A stretch of DNA of 64,000 nucleotides from Distichodus sexfasciatus (GCA_032718565.1 JAVGVS010000236.1:310001-374000), one strand, 5' to 3'; shown: positions 15,758 to 28,589, numbered from the stretch's first letter. The notes: generated by a model from the letters alone, not told the origin. Numbers and translations: made by a program.

Positions 15758-16520
15758 TGGCAAAGCAAATGTGTGTGTTTTTGTTTTGGTCATAACATAC
15801 ATTGTCAAATCTGTATATATTTATATAACAGGGGGATACCTATGATTTTATACAGTGATATGTTATGAATATAAATATAATCCCTCTAAACATCCTAATC
15901 AGCCATACATAAGTGTTATTATATGGAGATTATGCCTTTACCTGTCTAAATGGTAGAAATAGAGGATTTTAAAATACTGGAATAAACATTTATATAATAA
16001 AAAACAATGTAAAAAAAAAGATTTTAGTAAGTCAGATGAACCGTCTTATATGGATATAAATTGACAAAATAACTAAGAATTCCAACAACTGTTTTATTGT
16101 ATCGATAATCAATACTTACCCATAATCCATAAACATAAATAAAATAGAACATGAACAACTCAGTTAATTAAGAAAAAGCACAAGCTTTAATAAGTATAAT
16201 TTTTTTAAAAGGGAACAATAATACTATGGTGCATGATGTACATGCAGTAAAACCAAAGCTACAGTAAATATTCAGTAATAATGGACGAATTAAATATTAA
16301 AATTGAAAATAGCCGTATATTGTGTCGCAAAGGAACACTTCATGTATGTCCATCTGGCACAGAAATCACAATGTAACGTTTAACCAAGCGCATTAACCAG
16401 GAGTGCGCAATTCGGAACACCGGCAGTAACATCTACCTGTCGATGTTGATAGTGACCGAGTTATTTATGTTTTGTGTTCATTTTTAAAAGTACTCACACC
16501 TTCATGTTCGAAGCGCCTTT
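15758..16520. other. Spacer between rpa2 and ppp1r8
   Basis: This is very AT-rich DNA with no coding signal and no repeat I can name. The GC content rises at about 16330, toward the ppp1r8 promoter. Confidence 0.6.
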
Positions 16521-16645
16521 GGCCACATTTGTGTTCTTTAGGATAAACATACAGTATATGAAAACTACAGCTCCCACCAGCACCGTCCTGGCCCGCGCGT
16601 CACCGGTTACCCTGCGTGCGCGAGCTCATGCCAGCAAAGATGGCG
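16521..16645 (+). promoter_or_regulatory. Putative ppp1r8 promoter (ZNF143-like and YY1-like sites)
   Basis: ACTACAGCTCCCA at 16564-16576 fits the ACTACA-nn-TCCCA core recognised by ZNF143/THAP11 at housekeeping promoters. AAGATGGCG at 16637-16645 overlaps the start codon and fits a YY1 site, a usual arrangement in TATA-less promoters. CpG density is raised (GCGCGTCACC, GCGTGCGCGAG). The sites are seen; their use is inferred. Confidence 0.5.
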
Positions 16646-19600
16646 TCTAATTCGAGCGCAAACGCAAACACAGTCCCATTTGACTGTCCGTCATGGTAAG
16701 GCTCAAGACTGCGGCCACATGTTGACTCTGAATGTGCACAGACGTTGCGATTAAAGGACGTCGATTCGGCAGCGCTCTGCAGCAGCACAGCGGGGTGAAC
16801 ACGTACATTCTGACGGTGTTTATGCTGCTTGGTCTTCGTTAACGCATTTGAGTTCGCGAAACTAAATCCATAACGCAGTTCTAATACGTGTGAATAAGTG
16901 TTGCCCTTCTCTCATTATAATAGTTTGGAAATCCGTTTTGGTGCCGCGCTGATGCTTTAGAGCTCAGGGCGAACTCCTGCAAAACTGACGTGCCTTGACA
17001 TCAAAATACAGATAATCTGACATTGAACAGTTCTACCAGGCAGTGGTGTTGTATTGAAAGGGGTGGGGGAGAACTCCGACTGATGCACAAACACAATAAA
17101 TTGTGACTTTTCTCTAATTGTCCCAGGGCAGGAAAACCACCCCCTGGACTCCATTTGGACGTGGTTAAAGGGGACAAGTTAATTGAGGTAAGATCTTCTT
17201 TGCTGACACATCTGTCAATCTGTCCATATTGTCAAACCCATATTTTGCTTATCATGTCATCTTTTGGAAAGTTCTCCACTGTCCTACTGGACTGTTTCTT
17301 TATATGCTCACTCTGACAGCTACTGACAATGTATTTATGTCAGTCTTTTGCCTGTGAACTTGACCTACTGTGTGTCACATTGGGTCTGAATAAAAATGCT
17401 TACTGGAGTTCAGTAGCAAAATCTGTTTTCCGAAAATTGCTTTGCCATTTAATCAAAGAGACAAAAATCAGTCATTTCCGTATCTAGTAACAACAAGAAG
17501 AGCAATTATTGTACTTTCTCTCATCAGTCTGTCATATCTCTCATGTTCTTTGGTCTCTCTAGAAGCTTATCATAGATGAGAAAAAGTTCTACCTGTTTGG
17601 AAGAAACCCAGATCACTGCGACTTCACGATAGACCACCAGTCCTGTTCACGCGTCCATGCAGCTCTCGTTTACCACCGACATCTCAAGAGGGTCTTTCTC
17701 ATCGACCTTAACAGCAGTAAGTGTTGAAATTAAAAGAATGTAGAGAAACAGAAAAGGCATGAACCTTGAATAATAATCATTGAATGTTTAGATTGAGACA
17801 CTTTGACATTAACAAAGGATTTTCAGTTCATCGTTTGCTCTTTTCACAGTGTACAGAATGACTCATTCATTTCATAGCGGTTGAATTCTTCCTATTATGC
17901 TTATAATTCTTTTAATATTCTGCAGCTCATGGCACATTTTTGGGTAGAATCCGTCTGGAGCCACATAAACCTCAGCAAGTTCCCATTGACTCCACCATGT
18001 CGTTCGGAGCCTCTACGCGAGTTTACACCCTGAGAGAGAAACCTCAGACGCAGCCTAGCACTGCCACGGGAGAAAGTGGTGTGGAGGATGAGGAGCTAAA
18101 AGGACTGTTGGGGCTCCCGGAAGAGGAGACCGAACTCGATGTGAGTCTTAATGGCCAAGACAGAATGTAAAGTCAAAGTGCATGTAGTTTTTGGTGAGAT
18201 GTTCTTTGGCTAATATTGGCAAATTTATGCCTTTTTGTGCATTGCGGTTAACTCCATTGTTTAAATGCAGAACCTGACCGAGTTCAATACAGCCCATAAT
18301 AAGCGGATATCCACCCTCACCATCGAGGAAGGCAACCTGGACATCCAGAGGCCGAAGAGGAAGAGGAGGTCCTCTAGAGTGTCCTTCAGTGAGGATGAGG
18401 AAATTATTAATCCAGGTATGCAAATATCACAGCATAATAGGGACATGTGTTAGGGTTCCATATTTTTGTCTTTATTACATTATTAGCTAATTATGCCTAA
18501 AGACTAAGTAAGTATAAATATAATAGTACTTGAAAAGAACTTTTATTTATTGGGTAAACATAATAATTGTGAATATATTTTAATGTGAAGGTAATTGTCA
18601 TTTAAATGAGTCTCCAGTTAAGTTGAAATGCACAGTGTTCTTGCATGTGTATAGGAGTATTTAATTAAACATACTTACCTTTGTTTTGTTTTCACTTTTA
18701 TTATTATTGCTATCATTGTTAGCACCCTTGAACAGTTCCATTTCTGGTTTACCTTATTGCTGTGTGTGACAAACCTTATTGCTGTATCACTCTCATTCTC
18801 AGAGGACATTGACCCATCGGTAGGACGCTTCAGGAACATGGTGCAGACTGCAGTAATTCCACTTAAGGTAAAGGCAGCTCGTCTTTTAATAGGTTGTGAT
18901 TTGACTAGAAATAAAGCAAGAATGTTATGTGGATTACGATCTGAATTACACTAAATCAGCATATGATATTGTCTCATTGATCACTGACTTAAAAAATCGT
19001 ATCAAAGCAGACTGTGATCTTGGCTGACATTGAAGTGTCCACTGAACTGACTGTGGTGAAACTTATATACAGAGTATACAGAGGGATTCTGTGGTTTTTA
19101 CCAGTTGTGTTTTTAATGTGTAACGAGCAGAAGACTGTAGAAATGCAGTATTATTGTAGTATAATTGAGTTTTGTCCAGATTGTGCAAGCCCGACTATAT
19201 TCTTCCTCCGGCACTACACTCGTTACTGCATCCCTAAGCAAAGCACTTAACCCCAGCTTGCTCCCTGGATCTGTCGGGCTAATGCAGTAAATGAAAATGT
19301 CACGGGAAACATAATGTGTTCCACTCCTTGCCTTATTGTCTCACTTCTTCTTTATCCTACTTTTGGACTGCAGAAAAAGAAACTGGAGGGCCACACCACC
19401 CTCGGCCTGGAGGACAGTGTGGCGCGGCGAATGCAGAACTTCCCTCTCAGCTCTGGTCTGTACGGTGACCTGCCCCCCTCCAGCCACGAGATGGTTAATC
19501 AAGGGGCTGGGGCTCAGGGGGGCTCCGCCATCGTGGGTGGGCTTCCTCTTCCCTTCCCCAACCCGGCTCCTGAGGTGGACCTGTCCCCCACCACAGTGCA

Positions 19601-19727
19601 ACCCCCTGCCGTATTGAACCCCGCCCCAGGTCCCTACACGGCCGAGTCACACAACGAACCACGCAAGAAGAAGTACGCTAAAGAGGCATGGCCTGGCAAG
19701 AAGCCAACTCCCTCTCTGCTCATCTAA
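16640..19727 (+). CDS. ppp1r8: PPP1R8 / NIPP1 (nuclear inhibitor of protein phosphatase 1), seven coding exons
   Basis: The exons are 16640-16695, 17127-17187, 17563-17716, 17926-18140, 18271-18415, 18803-18867 and 19374-19727. They join in phase to 349 residues (human 351). NIPP1 is a nuclear scaffold that binds and restrains PP1. It also meets phosphorylated splicing and chromatin partners through its FHA domain. The FHA domain (about residues 30-120) shows FGRNPDHCDFTIDHQSCSRV and LNSTHGTFLG. The PP1-docking RVxF motif is R198-V-S-F201, inside a basic stretch (PKRKRRSS) and before acidic SEDEEI, so phosphorylation around it could regulate docking, as known for human NIPP1. EDIDPSVGRFRNMVQTAV and the C-terminal KKKYAKEAWPGKKPTPSLLI are conserved. 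The ATG sits in AAGATGGCG and gives the family's acidic-hydrophobic FDCPSW start. Introns of more than 300 bases here hold nothing else I recognise, except repeat debris near 19190. Confidence 0.97.
19185..19300. repeat. Possible SINE fragment in the last ppp1r8 intron
   Basis: The stretch around GCAAAGCACTTAACCCCAGC then TTGCTCCCTGG resembles the body of fish tRNA-SINEs read in the minus direction. It is short and diverged, so the call is weak. Confidence 0.3.
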
Positions 19728-20552
19728 CAGGACATGGATGTGGTGTGTTTAATCTGCATCAGTATGTCCATATGAATTTCTGTAGTCTTTACGAAAAGTA
19801 CATCTTACCTTCCTTCAGTACTTTGGAGGTTTCACCTAATCTGTTCACGCAGTTAGCTCATTGACGTTTCTAATGCAGATCTAACTCGGAGTGGACCGTG
19901 TTATCACCACTCGCCTTTGCCAGAGACTGATTGCTGAGTTCAGTTACTCAACATGTAACGTCCTTTTGTTAAAGTCCTGGGATATAGCAGTTTATTAGCT
20001 GATTTTGGAGATGGTGATGAGGTAAAGATCTCTTGAAAGCATGTAGCCACACTTTTACTGTTACAGTTAATGGTTTGCCTCTGTATTCAAGTATTGACCT
20101 GTCAGGGCAACCCGTCCCCCAGGTCTTTAATGATTGTATTCTTTTGTCTTTTAGGTATGTGCAAGAGCAGGCATATAATGTCAGATGGCTACTGAACTGT
20201 AAGAATCAGTAGGTTCTAATATGAAATAACTAAGTTTGATAAGCTGCTTCCATGAATTGTAACCTTTTATTTTATCAAGTATGTTCAACATGGTAAACAT
20301 ATACACTTAGGTTACTAAGGAAAATAACACTACCATTATTTAAGGGTAGGAAATCTTTATCACTCGATTTGTGAAAAGCTGATGTTTTGGAGAGACAAGT
20401 GTCATTGAAATGTGCAAAAGATAGATGTTTTTTTCTGTTTTATATTTTTATATTTTAATATATGCTTTACATTGTTTTCACTGATGTGAGTGAAAAGGAC
20501 AGAGAAAGTGAGTGAAGGAATTCCTACACCTCTTTGCTCTTGGTCAAATAAA
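19728..20552 (+). other. Probable ppp1r8 3' untranslated region
   Basis: Non-coding sequence follows the stop. AATAAA at 20547-20552 is the best polyadenylation candidate, with AT-rich and GT-rich sequence around it. Confidence 0.5.
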
Positions 20553-22921
20553 CAGGATTCCTGCTACAAGTTTCTGAGATGTGTGTAGAAATCTAGATGT
20601 TTCTGGGAAGCCATGGAAGAGGTTTATTCCCTTGCGGAGTCTCAGTTTCTTAATGTATCTCTTTCTGATCCGTATTTAAAATGAATTTGCTGTTATGTAC
20701 TGGGGTACTGAGGCAAATGAAAGCTTTTATGTAGTGTGACTCGCCCAGTAGAGGGAGCTGTGGAACAGTAGTTACAGCCTTGCTAACTTCTCAGGAGCAT
20801 TTAAAGCAGTTATTTCATGAATGATAATTATTAGTTGCTGCAGTGGACAGTTTGCCTTTTTGAAGGCAACTGTTAATAATGATCTTGTTGCTTTTATGTT
20901 TCTATGATGAAGATAACATTGATTTCAAGTAATGTTGAATATAAAGCCATATTTTTTTTAAAAAATATTATCTTTTAGGTGTATACTTGGTTCCAGCAGT
21001 TGTCAGCATAGTGAGCATTTTGCTAGTTTCAGCTCTTCTCACGACTGTCCGATCAGCTCCTGCAGATCTAAAATATCTGTCAGATCCTTTATTCACTGCT
21101 GGGCAAGTAACTCCAAATGTAATGCCTTATAGGCTACTAGTTAATGTTCTTTCACTGTATATTTTGGGACTAAAACACTAAGTGACTTTTAACCAAGAAA
21201 TAGGAATTGTGAATTCTTTGTTAACTGACTTGTGGTTCCTTATTCGGCCTGTAGGGGTCTCCCACGTTCCTTCGTGCGTGCGGCGGCCCTCCAGCGCGGA
21301 TAAATGGCACCTCATTAATCAAATCTGCATGAGTGCGCTCAGGTTGCCATGGCAATAATTATCAGAGCTGCCTAATTAACTTTCTCAATTGCTTAATGAT
21401 ATACGACCCTATGAACTCCCTCATTTCTTCTCTCCCTCTAATTCAAGTTGTTTTTTTCCCTCCTCCTTTCTTTTTTTTCCACTTCCCGTGTTAACCCATG
21501 ACCACCATTTTATTAGATGCAAAATAAGAACAGATTGCTGGTTGCGGGGATGTTAAAGTAGATTTGCGTCCCGGCTCTTGGCTGTAACCTCTGCTGCTCT
21601 TCCCTGTGGCTTTAACATGTCCGTAGCAAAGGTGAAAAGATGACCAAGAGAGAGGTAAATTACTTTTTTTTAAATGTTTTTTTGCGTAAAGCAAACACAT
21701 TTATCTTGATGCTTGCTTATGAAAATGTCTGGCATAGCTCCTGGCCTGCGTGTGAAGCAAAAATGTTGTGTGTGTGGGTGTTGAGAGTGGTGAGATGTGT
21801 ATGCATATGGTGACAGGGATAGTGTTAGCCTGCAATTTTGGTGACGGAGGCTGGCCGGGGAGGGGGTTACAGGTGACCTCGTATGACAGGCTGAGTGAAG
21901 GGGGCTGGCAAGGGGCTGTCATCCCCTGCTCGCTTGCTGAGCGTCTGAGCCAGCCAGGCGGAACTCAGCAGAACACCTGCTGACGGCCTCTCTGCCCCGT
22001 TGCCTGTGCACGACACTCTTTATAGTGTTATAACTCACCGCACATAGTCATCTCTTCACTTGCACACTCCCATAGATCGCTGAGTGCACTCTCTGCATGC
22101 GAGTGTTGCGCTTCTTCAAGACACTAGCACATCTATTAACCTCCCGCTTCACACAAACACACTTGCACAGGAGTTACCTGCTCCCTCTTGCAACACTCCC
22201 ACTATACAGAGATTCACAGGCAATTAGCATGATTCCAACAGTATTCACAGTCTAACTATCTTCAACTGTTACGCTACACCTGTCTTTTTTTCTCTCTATC
22301 ACACCATCTTCCTCTTCCTCTCCCTCTCTCCGTCACCGCTTTCTGCCTCTCTCTTACTTTGTTTGAATACTTACTCATAAACAAACCACATTTGAGGTTG
22401 GGGCTTACAACAAACCTCATCTTTTTCAGTCAATTGTTTTGTACAAAAAATGTGTTTTGTTTTAGTCTGAGGTTCAGCCAGCAAGACAAAGATCACCATA
22501 GTCATCTTGGCACTGACCGGGGCACAATGAACCTGCACGATTTTGTTAACAAGCTACTGCTTCAAATGAAGAGGAAGATTCTGGACAGGATGGAGCAATG
22601 AAGTCTGACTCCATTCTGTTCATGAGAGGTAGATTCTCTCAGTGCCTTGACATTGTCATACTTTGTAGTTTGAGTTGGGTTCCTAAAGGACCTGTGGATT
22701 GCTATCGCTATCCATCAAAAGAACAGAAGAGAGCCCTGTTGTTTGAGTGGTTAGCAGCACTTAACCGAGAAGAGGAAGAAAGGGGAAAACGACAAGGAAC
22801 ACAATGGCGAGAGACAGGCTGGAAGTATTACTCAAAGTGCCGTGCACTGCCAGTATAGAAGCAAAGAGTCTCAGTGCTATCCATTTGGAGTGACTGCTGT
22901 AGTCCTGTGCCAAACTCTCTC

Positions 22922-22945
22922 TGTCTCCCTCCCTCCCTCCCTCCC
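22922..22945. repeat. (CCCT)n tract
   Basis: Tandem TCCC units lie within a GC-rich stretch upstream of the purine tract. Confidence 0.85.
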
Positions 22946-23104
22946 CGTGTGTATGACATTGGGAGGCCACATGGTTGGCGGCAACCCAGGCCTGCGGAGG
23001 AGGTGCATTCCTGGGACGGCCATCGGCGCTGCCGGCGCTGGAACGCCCAGCCCTCGCCTCTATCTGCACAGACAAACAACCCAGACACATGACTTATGTA
23101 ACGC

Positions 23105-23420
23105 CAGAGAACTCAGAGAGCCATAGAGAGAGAGAGAGAGAGCGAAAGGGAGGGGAGGAGAGAGGGGAAGCTAGGACATGACATAGAGGTAATACATAGG
23201 GAAAGTAGAGGACAGAGGAGGAGCAGTGAGATTTAGGAGGAGTCACAATGGACCGAAGCGGAAGGATGAGAGAGACAAGATGAACAATAGGAGGGGAGAG
23301 AAGGGGGAACGGGCTAATTAAGGAGATGGGGAGGGGAGATAGAGGGAAGGGAAGTAATCAAGAGAAAAGACAAAAAGGAAGAGGGAGAGACAGAGAAGCA
23401 GAGAGAGAGGATAAGAATTG
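23105..23420. repeat. Long purine-rich (GA/GGA) tract
   Basis: About 315 bases are strongly biased to A and G on the plus strand. A GA microsatellite (about 23124-23143) passes into irregular GGAGGAG and AGGGGAG units. It is low-complexity, not coding. Confidence 0.8.
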
Positions 23421-24064
23421 AAATAGGATAGCATAATAGACTTAAAATGCTGCAAACAAAATGAAAATAGGACATGGGGGGGACAAAAAGACATGAAGAT
23501 AAAGAAACAAAGACTGAAGAAACTTGATGACAGAGTGAAGTTGGGTGTTTTTAGTTCTTAACCACATAAAGCATGAAGACTTTATTAAGTTTAATATGCT
23601 ACAACTAGTCATAAAAGAGCTATACATATATAGCTCCTGTTCAGTCTTGGTGACATCTTTACCTCTACACATGAATGAATAATTATGATATTTTGTGCCA
23701 AGTGTGTCAATGTTTACTACAGAGGAGACATATGTCATAGTGTGTGTATTCTTTAACCTGAATTGAATTTGAAAAGGTCATGAAACTCCCTGGAAAGACT
23801 CACCAGAATTTTGAAATGAAGTAATATGGCATGAGAGCGATTGTGATAAAACGCAAGTTGGTCAGCTGTGGCAGCCACCAGTCAACACATGACCTTGAGT
23901 GTTGTGCAATTTTTATAACACATGACTGCACGCTGTCAAAAAGGAAGTATGACACATTGTATGTACATTAAATAAATGTTTTTTTTAAAATAAAAATGGA
24001 AATTCTTGTGATGTGAAATATGAAATAGGAAAAAATATGCTGCTATTTTATGTTATATTAACAG

Positions 24065-24851
24065 TAGAGTTGGGATCAACTGATCAAATCATATGTTAAG
24101 CTCAACAAACCACAGTGGCAGAACATTCCTCAAGACCAAACTCACTGTTTTATTGGCTTGCAGAGTTTTTATTATGAAGAGACATTCTATGGCTAAGAAC
24201 TGTGAGGAAAAATACGGTTAGTTCCAGGTGGAAACACTTATTTATCAATTTGATATCCATCTGGATACAGAATAAAATTATTTGATAAAGTGCATTTTGT
24301 ATATTTATTTTTCCCTATTGATTACCATCTAACATTATAAAATGGAAAAAAAAATATTTGTTGATCAATTAAAAATGAAATACTAAAGTTTTTGGTAATT
24401 TTGAGCCGGTTTGGAATCATTTAGGCCTATGTTGAAGAGAACTACATTTTTGCGCAAGATGGCGTTCCATATGAGAGTCGCGAAAGCTAACGCGCGGTTA
24501 CATCTCGAAAAATTTGACTGCGTTTTTACGCAATTACTTCAGTTTTTGTGCACGGAATGACTCATAAATAATTTCACATACAGAGGAATTAATGTGATGT
24601 CCAGTAACTTCAAAGTCTTGTGATTCTGACGGTATGTGTGTGATTTCTGTAAGTTAAAGGGATTCTGAGTTATTGAAATAAACAATGCAAAATGCCTGCG
24701 TAGGTTTCAAAGAGTTAATAGTAAGATTCTCAAAGTTTTAAAATCCCGAGTCCTCTTTGTCCGAGTCCACGGCAAGACCGAGTACAAATACGACCGAGCG
24801 CGAAACAAGACCGGGACTATCAAAAAACTGGTCTCGAGTACCCCAACACTA
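24065..24851. mobile_element. Non-autonomous hAT element 1
   Basis: The ends are inverted: TAGAGTTGGGAT at the left and, read inverted, TAGTGTTGGGGT at the right. They are flanked by a perfect 8-bp duplication ATTAACAG (24057-24064 and 24852-24859). An 8-bp target duplication and TAG-type ends fit the hAT superfamily. The 787-bp interior has no transposase. Part of it (about 24290-24620) resembles the interior of hAT element 2. Confidence 0.85.
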
Positions 24852-24859
24852 ATTAACAG

Positions 24860-26430
24860 ATCTGTTGGAAGTCTCCTTTCCTATCAAATTGTTGCATAAG
24901 ATGCTAGCATCTTACTTAAAAAACGACATTGTCCAACAGTTATCACACCTCTTTACTACTGAAACTGTGTGTGTGTGTCATTCCAGTGCCAAAAATAATG
25001 TTACTGTTAATCCACTGTTGGTTAAAATAATAGAAAATAAATATGTAATACCTAAATTCACAATTTTGCCTTTCAATGTGTAACTTTTCCGTTTTAAGAA
25101 GTGTATTTGTAATTTCCGACATCACATCTTATACCCTTTTAAAGATGCAACTAGTCTGCTGTCATGCAAGTTAAGTCATGGTTGCTTAAGACCTCTGAGG
25201 GGACTAGCGAGAGTGCCATCACAAAACATCTCACAAACATCACAAGACCACAGACTGGCAGAAGTGGGTCCATGGTGCTCCACCCCCAGCTGTGGGTGTG
25301 GATCGATACCACTTATTTACCCCAGGCAGCTGTGTTGAAAATCCCTAAGTTGCTGTATTGCGCTCATAAGAAAATATCAAAATAGTTTTGCATGGTGTTA
25401 CCTGGAGCTGGACCTGCTGCTGAATGAACAGTACTGCTGATTAGAGAGGGGAAAAGAGTTTCATTATTTTAAATTTAAAGTCCTGAACTTAAGCATGTTG
25501 AATAATCATTCATAAACTTGGCATATTTTTGCTTTGAAGATTGACATGTCTGATTTCCTGGAGCCTCTGATATGGACTTTCAGCCAATGGATTATGACAT
25601 GGCAGTGATTTTACTCAATAATAAGATTAAATGTAGCTTTTGACAATGTTCTTTTTTAGCACCTCATATTATTTTTGCTATATTTGGTTTTCATTTGACC
25701 ATAATGACAAGTAGAACAAAGTATAACCCTTGTTTAAGATGGTTTTGCACTGTCGAAGAAATTGTATATGCTAGTTTGAAGAACTGTGAAGCAGCTGATT
25801 TGTGTTTGATAATATAAGGTTGTTACCCCAAGTTAATTGATTTTAAATTAAAGTAAAAGCCCCCCTCCTCATCTACAGAAGCTCAGCTGCACCTGACTCT
25901 ACCCTGTCAAGCCATTTACAACCAACAATAATACAGGCAGCGGGTTATAATCTAGGTAAACTCAGGTTATGGATTGTGCTCTACTGCACAACTGCAATTA
26001 AAACTCGAATCTCAGCTAAAAAGCCGTTCATTTGTGCTTGCAGGTGCAATGACAATGGCATGGTTTTGATGTGACTGAGTCAATAAAGCAATATAAATTC
26101 ATCCATCCCTTCAGAATCTCTCCCTACTCATTTTCCCTGGAAAGATTAATCGTTTAAATAGCCTAAATAGATTAAACGATTACCAATGAATGCAGATAAA
26201 TGGACTCCATTTAGCCTACAAACACCGCGGGGTGTAATGATCTTGACCTGAACACCATCAGGGTGGAGGGAAATGCGTTAGGACATTACACTGGCATGAG
26301 CACTGTGTTTTCATTCCACAGGACGGGAGTCACGCCGCATTCCTGTTACAACTCCACTGCGGTTCATTTAAAAAAAATCTCTCCAAAAACCGCATCTCCA
26401 TGTGTTCTGAATTAGAGTCCTGTTTGCTTC
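24860..26430. other. Intergenic DNA, middle part
   Basis: This is AT-rich unique-looking DNA. I see no gene, RNA gene or repeat I can name in it. Confidence 0.6.
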
Positions 26431-26438
26431 CATTTACA

Positions 26439-26440
<2 letters not shown>

Positions 26441-26473
<33 letters not shown>
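26441..26473. repeat. (CT)n microsatellite
   Basis: A pure CT tract of about 33 bases. Confidence 0.95.
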
Positions 26474-26478
<5 letters not shown>

Positions 26479-26819
26479 GTGTTGTAAAATCGCAATTTAG
26501 TCGCGATGAAAGCGTTCCACCACGGAGAGCATCTAAGGATACGGTTGCCATTGACGACCGGCTTGTCAATACTCCCCGTAACGTCACCACCGGGGGATTT
26601 TCCACCTAAAAATGGGGAGCGGGGGTGTTATTATATATGTGAACTACCAACGCCCACTTTTGCCAAATTGTAGCCAATGCATTGGGTAGAATGTCAACCG
26701 GTCGCCGCTGGTTGGAGGGGAGCACGCCGGAGTCCCTCACGGCTGTGTTCTGAGTCCAATCGGGTTTGCGCGCTCTGGGTTGGAGCGTGGGCGGAATCCC
26801 CCCCGGTCCATTTATCGGC

Positions 26820-26820
26820 A

Positions 26821-26852
<32 letters not shown>
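26820..26852. repeat. (CA)n microsatellite
   Basis: A CA tract of about 33 bases with one TA interruption. A TATATAAAA stretch follows at about 26864. Confidence 0.95.
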
Positions 26853-26853
<1 letters not shown>

Positions 26854-27611
26854 TTCCATTGACTATATAAAACGATCTTCCGTTATGAGGATATGAAATT
26901 TGCCAAAAAAATCAGACAAATCTTAAGTCTCATCTTTTAGGGGACAAGCAGGCCCTCAAGCACGCACGCACACACGAACACACCGGGTGAACGCGGCCTT
27001 CTGCCGAACGCTTGTGACATTCACAACTTCCGCCCACCACTCTCGTGGATTGCCATAAGAACACGTGTGACACAAATCGCTTGCCAATAGTCATCTGTAA
27101 AGAAATGTGTAAGTTTTGCAGCATCGTTTTTAACACTTAGCCTACAGATCAGGAGCTGTGCTAGAAGTGTCTCGCATGATTTTGTAGTCTCACGTGGTGT
27201 TGAAGTACATTTCGTCCTTTCGTTTAACTTAAGTATTCTTCCCCAAAGAAATGGGATCGCCAGACAAGAACACAGGACAACAAAGGGCAAGGTGCCGTGA
27301 GGAGTTAGGACTCATATCTCAGCAGAGCAACAGGTTGCAAGCGCCTTCAAATATCAGTTAAAATAGAAAGGGAAAATACAACCGCAAGCCCGTTTCTAAA
27401 ATCTGACTGCTGAAATTAATTTAAATGAACAAAAATAAAAAAATAAAAATGATTGGTGCTTTTTACATTTTAAAAAATATATGTATATATTCTGATTTGT
27501 TTCGTTTTTTCGTTTTTAAGAATTTTCTTATAACAAATGACCAGCCATGACCAACAAATAAGAATATAAAACGGTTCGGGTAAACCTGTTCCAGAGGGAG
27601 GATCTTGATTA

Positions 27612-27710
27612 CGTTCCAAACCTCCCACTAGCACACTAAATTGTGCGTCAAATGTAAGTGTTACAGGGCGCTCTCGTCCTGCATAGTACGTTAGTATGCG
27701 GTTTGGAACG
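27612..27710. repeat. Short inverted-repeat element upstream of foxo6
   Basis: CGTTCCAAACC at 27612-27622 is an exact inverted match to GGTTTGGAACG at 27700-27710. Partial matching continues inside (CCCACTAGCACACTAA against the inverse GCATACTAACGTAC). The size and paired ends suggest a MITE or an old palindromic element. No clear target duplication is seen. Confidence 0.6.
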
Positions 27711-28589
27711 CGCCCCTGATTCAAGCCTCATCCAATGAACTGCTCGCAGCTTTTATCCGGCGCTACGAACTCGTCTCGTCATCTATAACTTGAAGACGCG
27801 GTTGAATGGTACATGTGGAAAGAATATTAATCTGAATTTTAATCTCGCGGGAGGGAAAATTAGAAATTTCATTCATAATAATAAAGCGTCGTTTTTTCTG
27901 GAAGAAAGGGGGACATACACCTGAAAGCGCCTATTTGGATTTTTTTAAATTAACGCGACCTTATTTTATTTTTTTTTATTTGTAATAAATAAGGCGGGCG
28001 AATCTGGTTTAACAGAGCTGCAGTGGAAAAAAAGACCGAGACGTCTCCAGAAAAACGGAAACTGACTCCAGGTTTCAGAGAGAGAAGCAGCTGATTTTGT
28101 TCTTATTTTTGGAGCTTGATGAGATATATTTACGAGCTTTTGTGCCAGCCAGGCTGTCTGTCAAACAGTCTGTCAGAGCGATCAACTGTTGCTGCTGCGA
28201 CGGAGCGATTAAAGGGGCTCGCCATTTCCACGGGTCTGATGTGGTTGAGAATTTGGCACCGGTCTGTAATGGGTGTGTGAATCCAGCCCCTATGGACGGT
28301 CAGTTGCGTGTGACTGAATTGTTTAGTAACATGGAAGAGAGATTATTGCCAATAGTGATGCATTGGCACTTGCCTTCTCGGTTTTGATATTGCAGACGAG
28401 TCGTAATGACCAGACCCTCCGCGGCTGCTCGCGCTTTCAGTACGGGCGTGATTCTTTTTCGCTTTTGGGTGTGAAATACTACCAGAAAAGCCAGACAATA
28501 AGGCAGGCTTGTCGTCTCTAACCCACAGTTGGATAGACGGGCGCGTTTCTTTTTCTTTCCGTGTTTTTGACCTTGCTCGTCTTCACAAG
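27711..28589 (+). promoter_or_regulatory. foxo6 upstream region and probable 5' untranslated region
   Basis: The GC and CpG content rises toward the ATG. A CCAAT box (ATCCAATGAAC, about 27730) precedes GC-rich patches. No TATA box is clearly placed. Several upstream ATGs occur (for example near 28291 and 28331), so the leader could carry upstream open frames if transcription starts early. The start site is unknown. Confidence 0.35.

Larger units (their letters stand above)
20553..24056. other. Intergenic DNA between ppp1r8 and foxo6, left part
   Basis: No gene is seen. Contents are a possible conserved block near 21240-21420, a CCCT tandem tract at 22922-22945 and a long purine-rich tract at 23105-23420, both described elsewhere. 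Short open frames near 22359-22858 and 22842-23126 show no domain, splice partner or codon bias I can recognise. Confidence 0.6.

Noticed and set aside
20987..21181. A 64-residue open frame with a hydrophobic start after ppp1r8
   Set aside because: It begins like a signal peptide but has no partner exon or family likeness, and it lies in AT-rich intergenic DNA.
22359..22858. Open frames that might be exons of an extra gene between ppp1r8 and foxo6
   Set aside because: No splice-joined domain, no codon bias and no family likeness were found. The composition is mixed with simple repeats.
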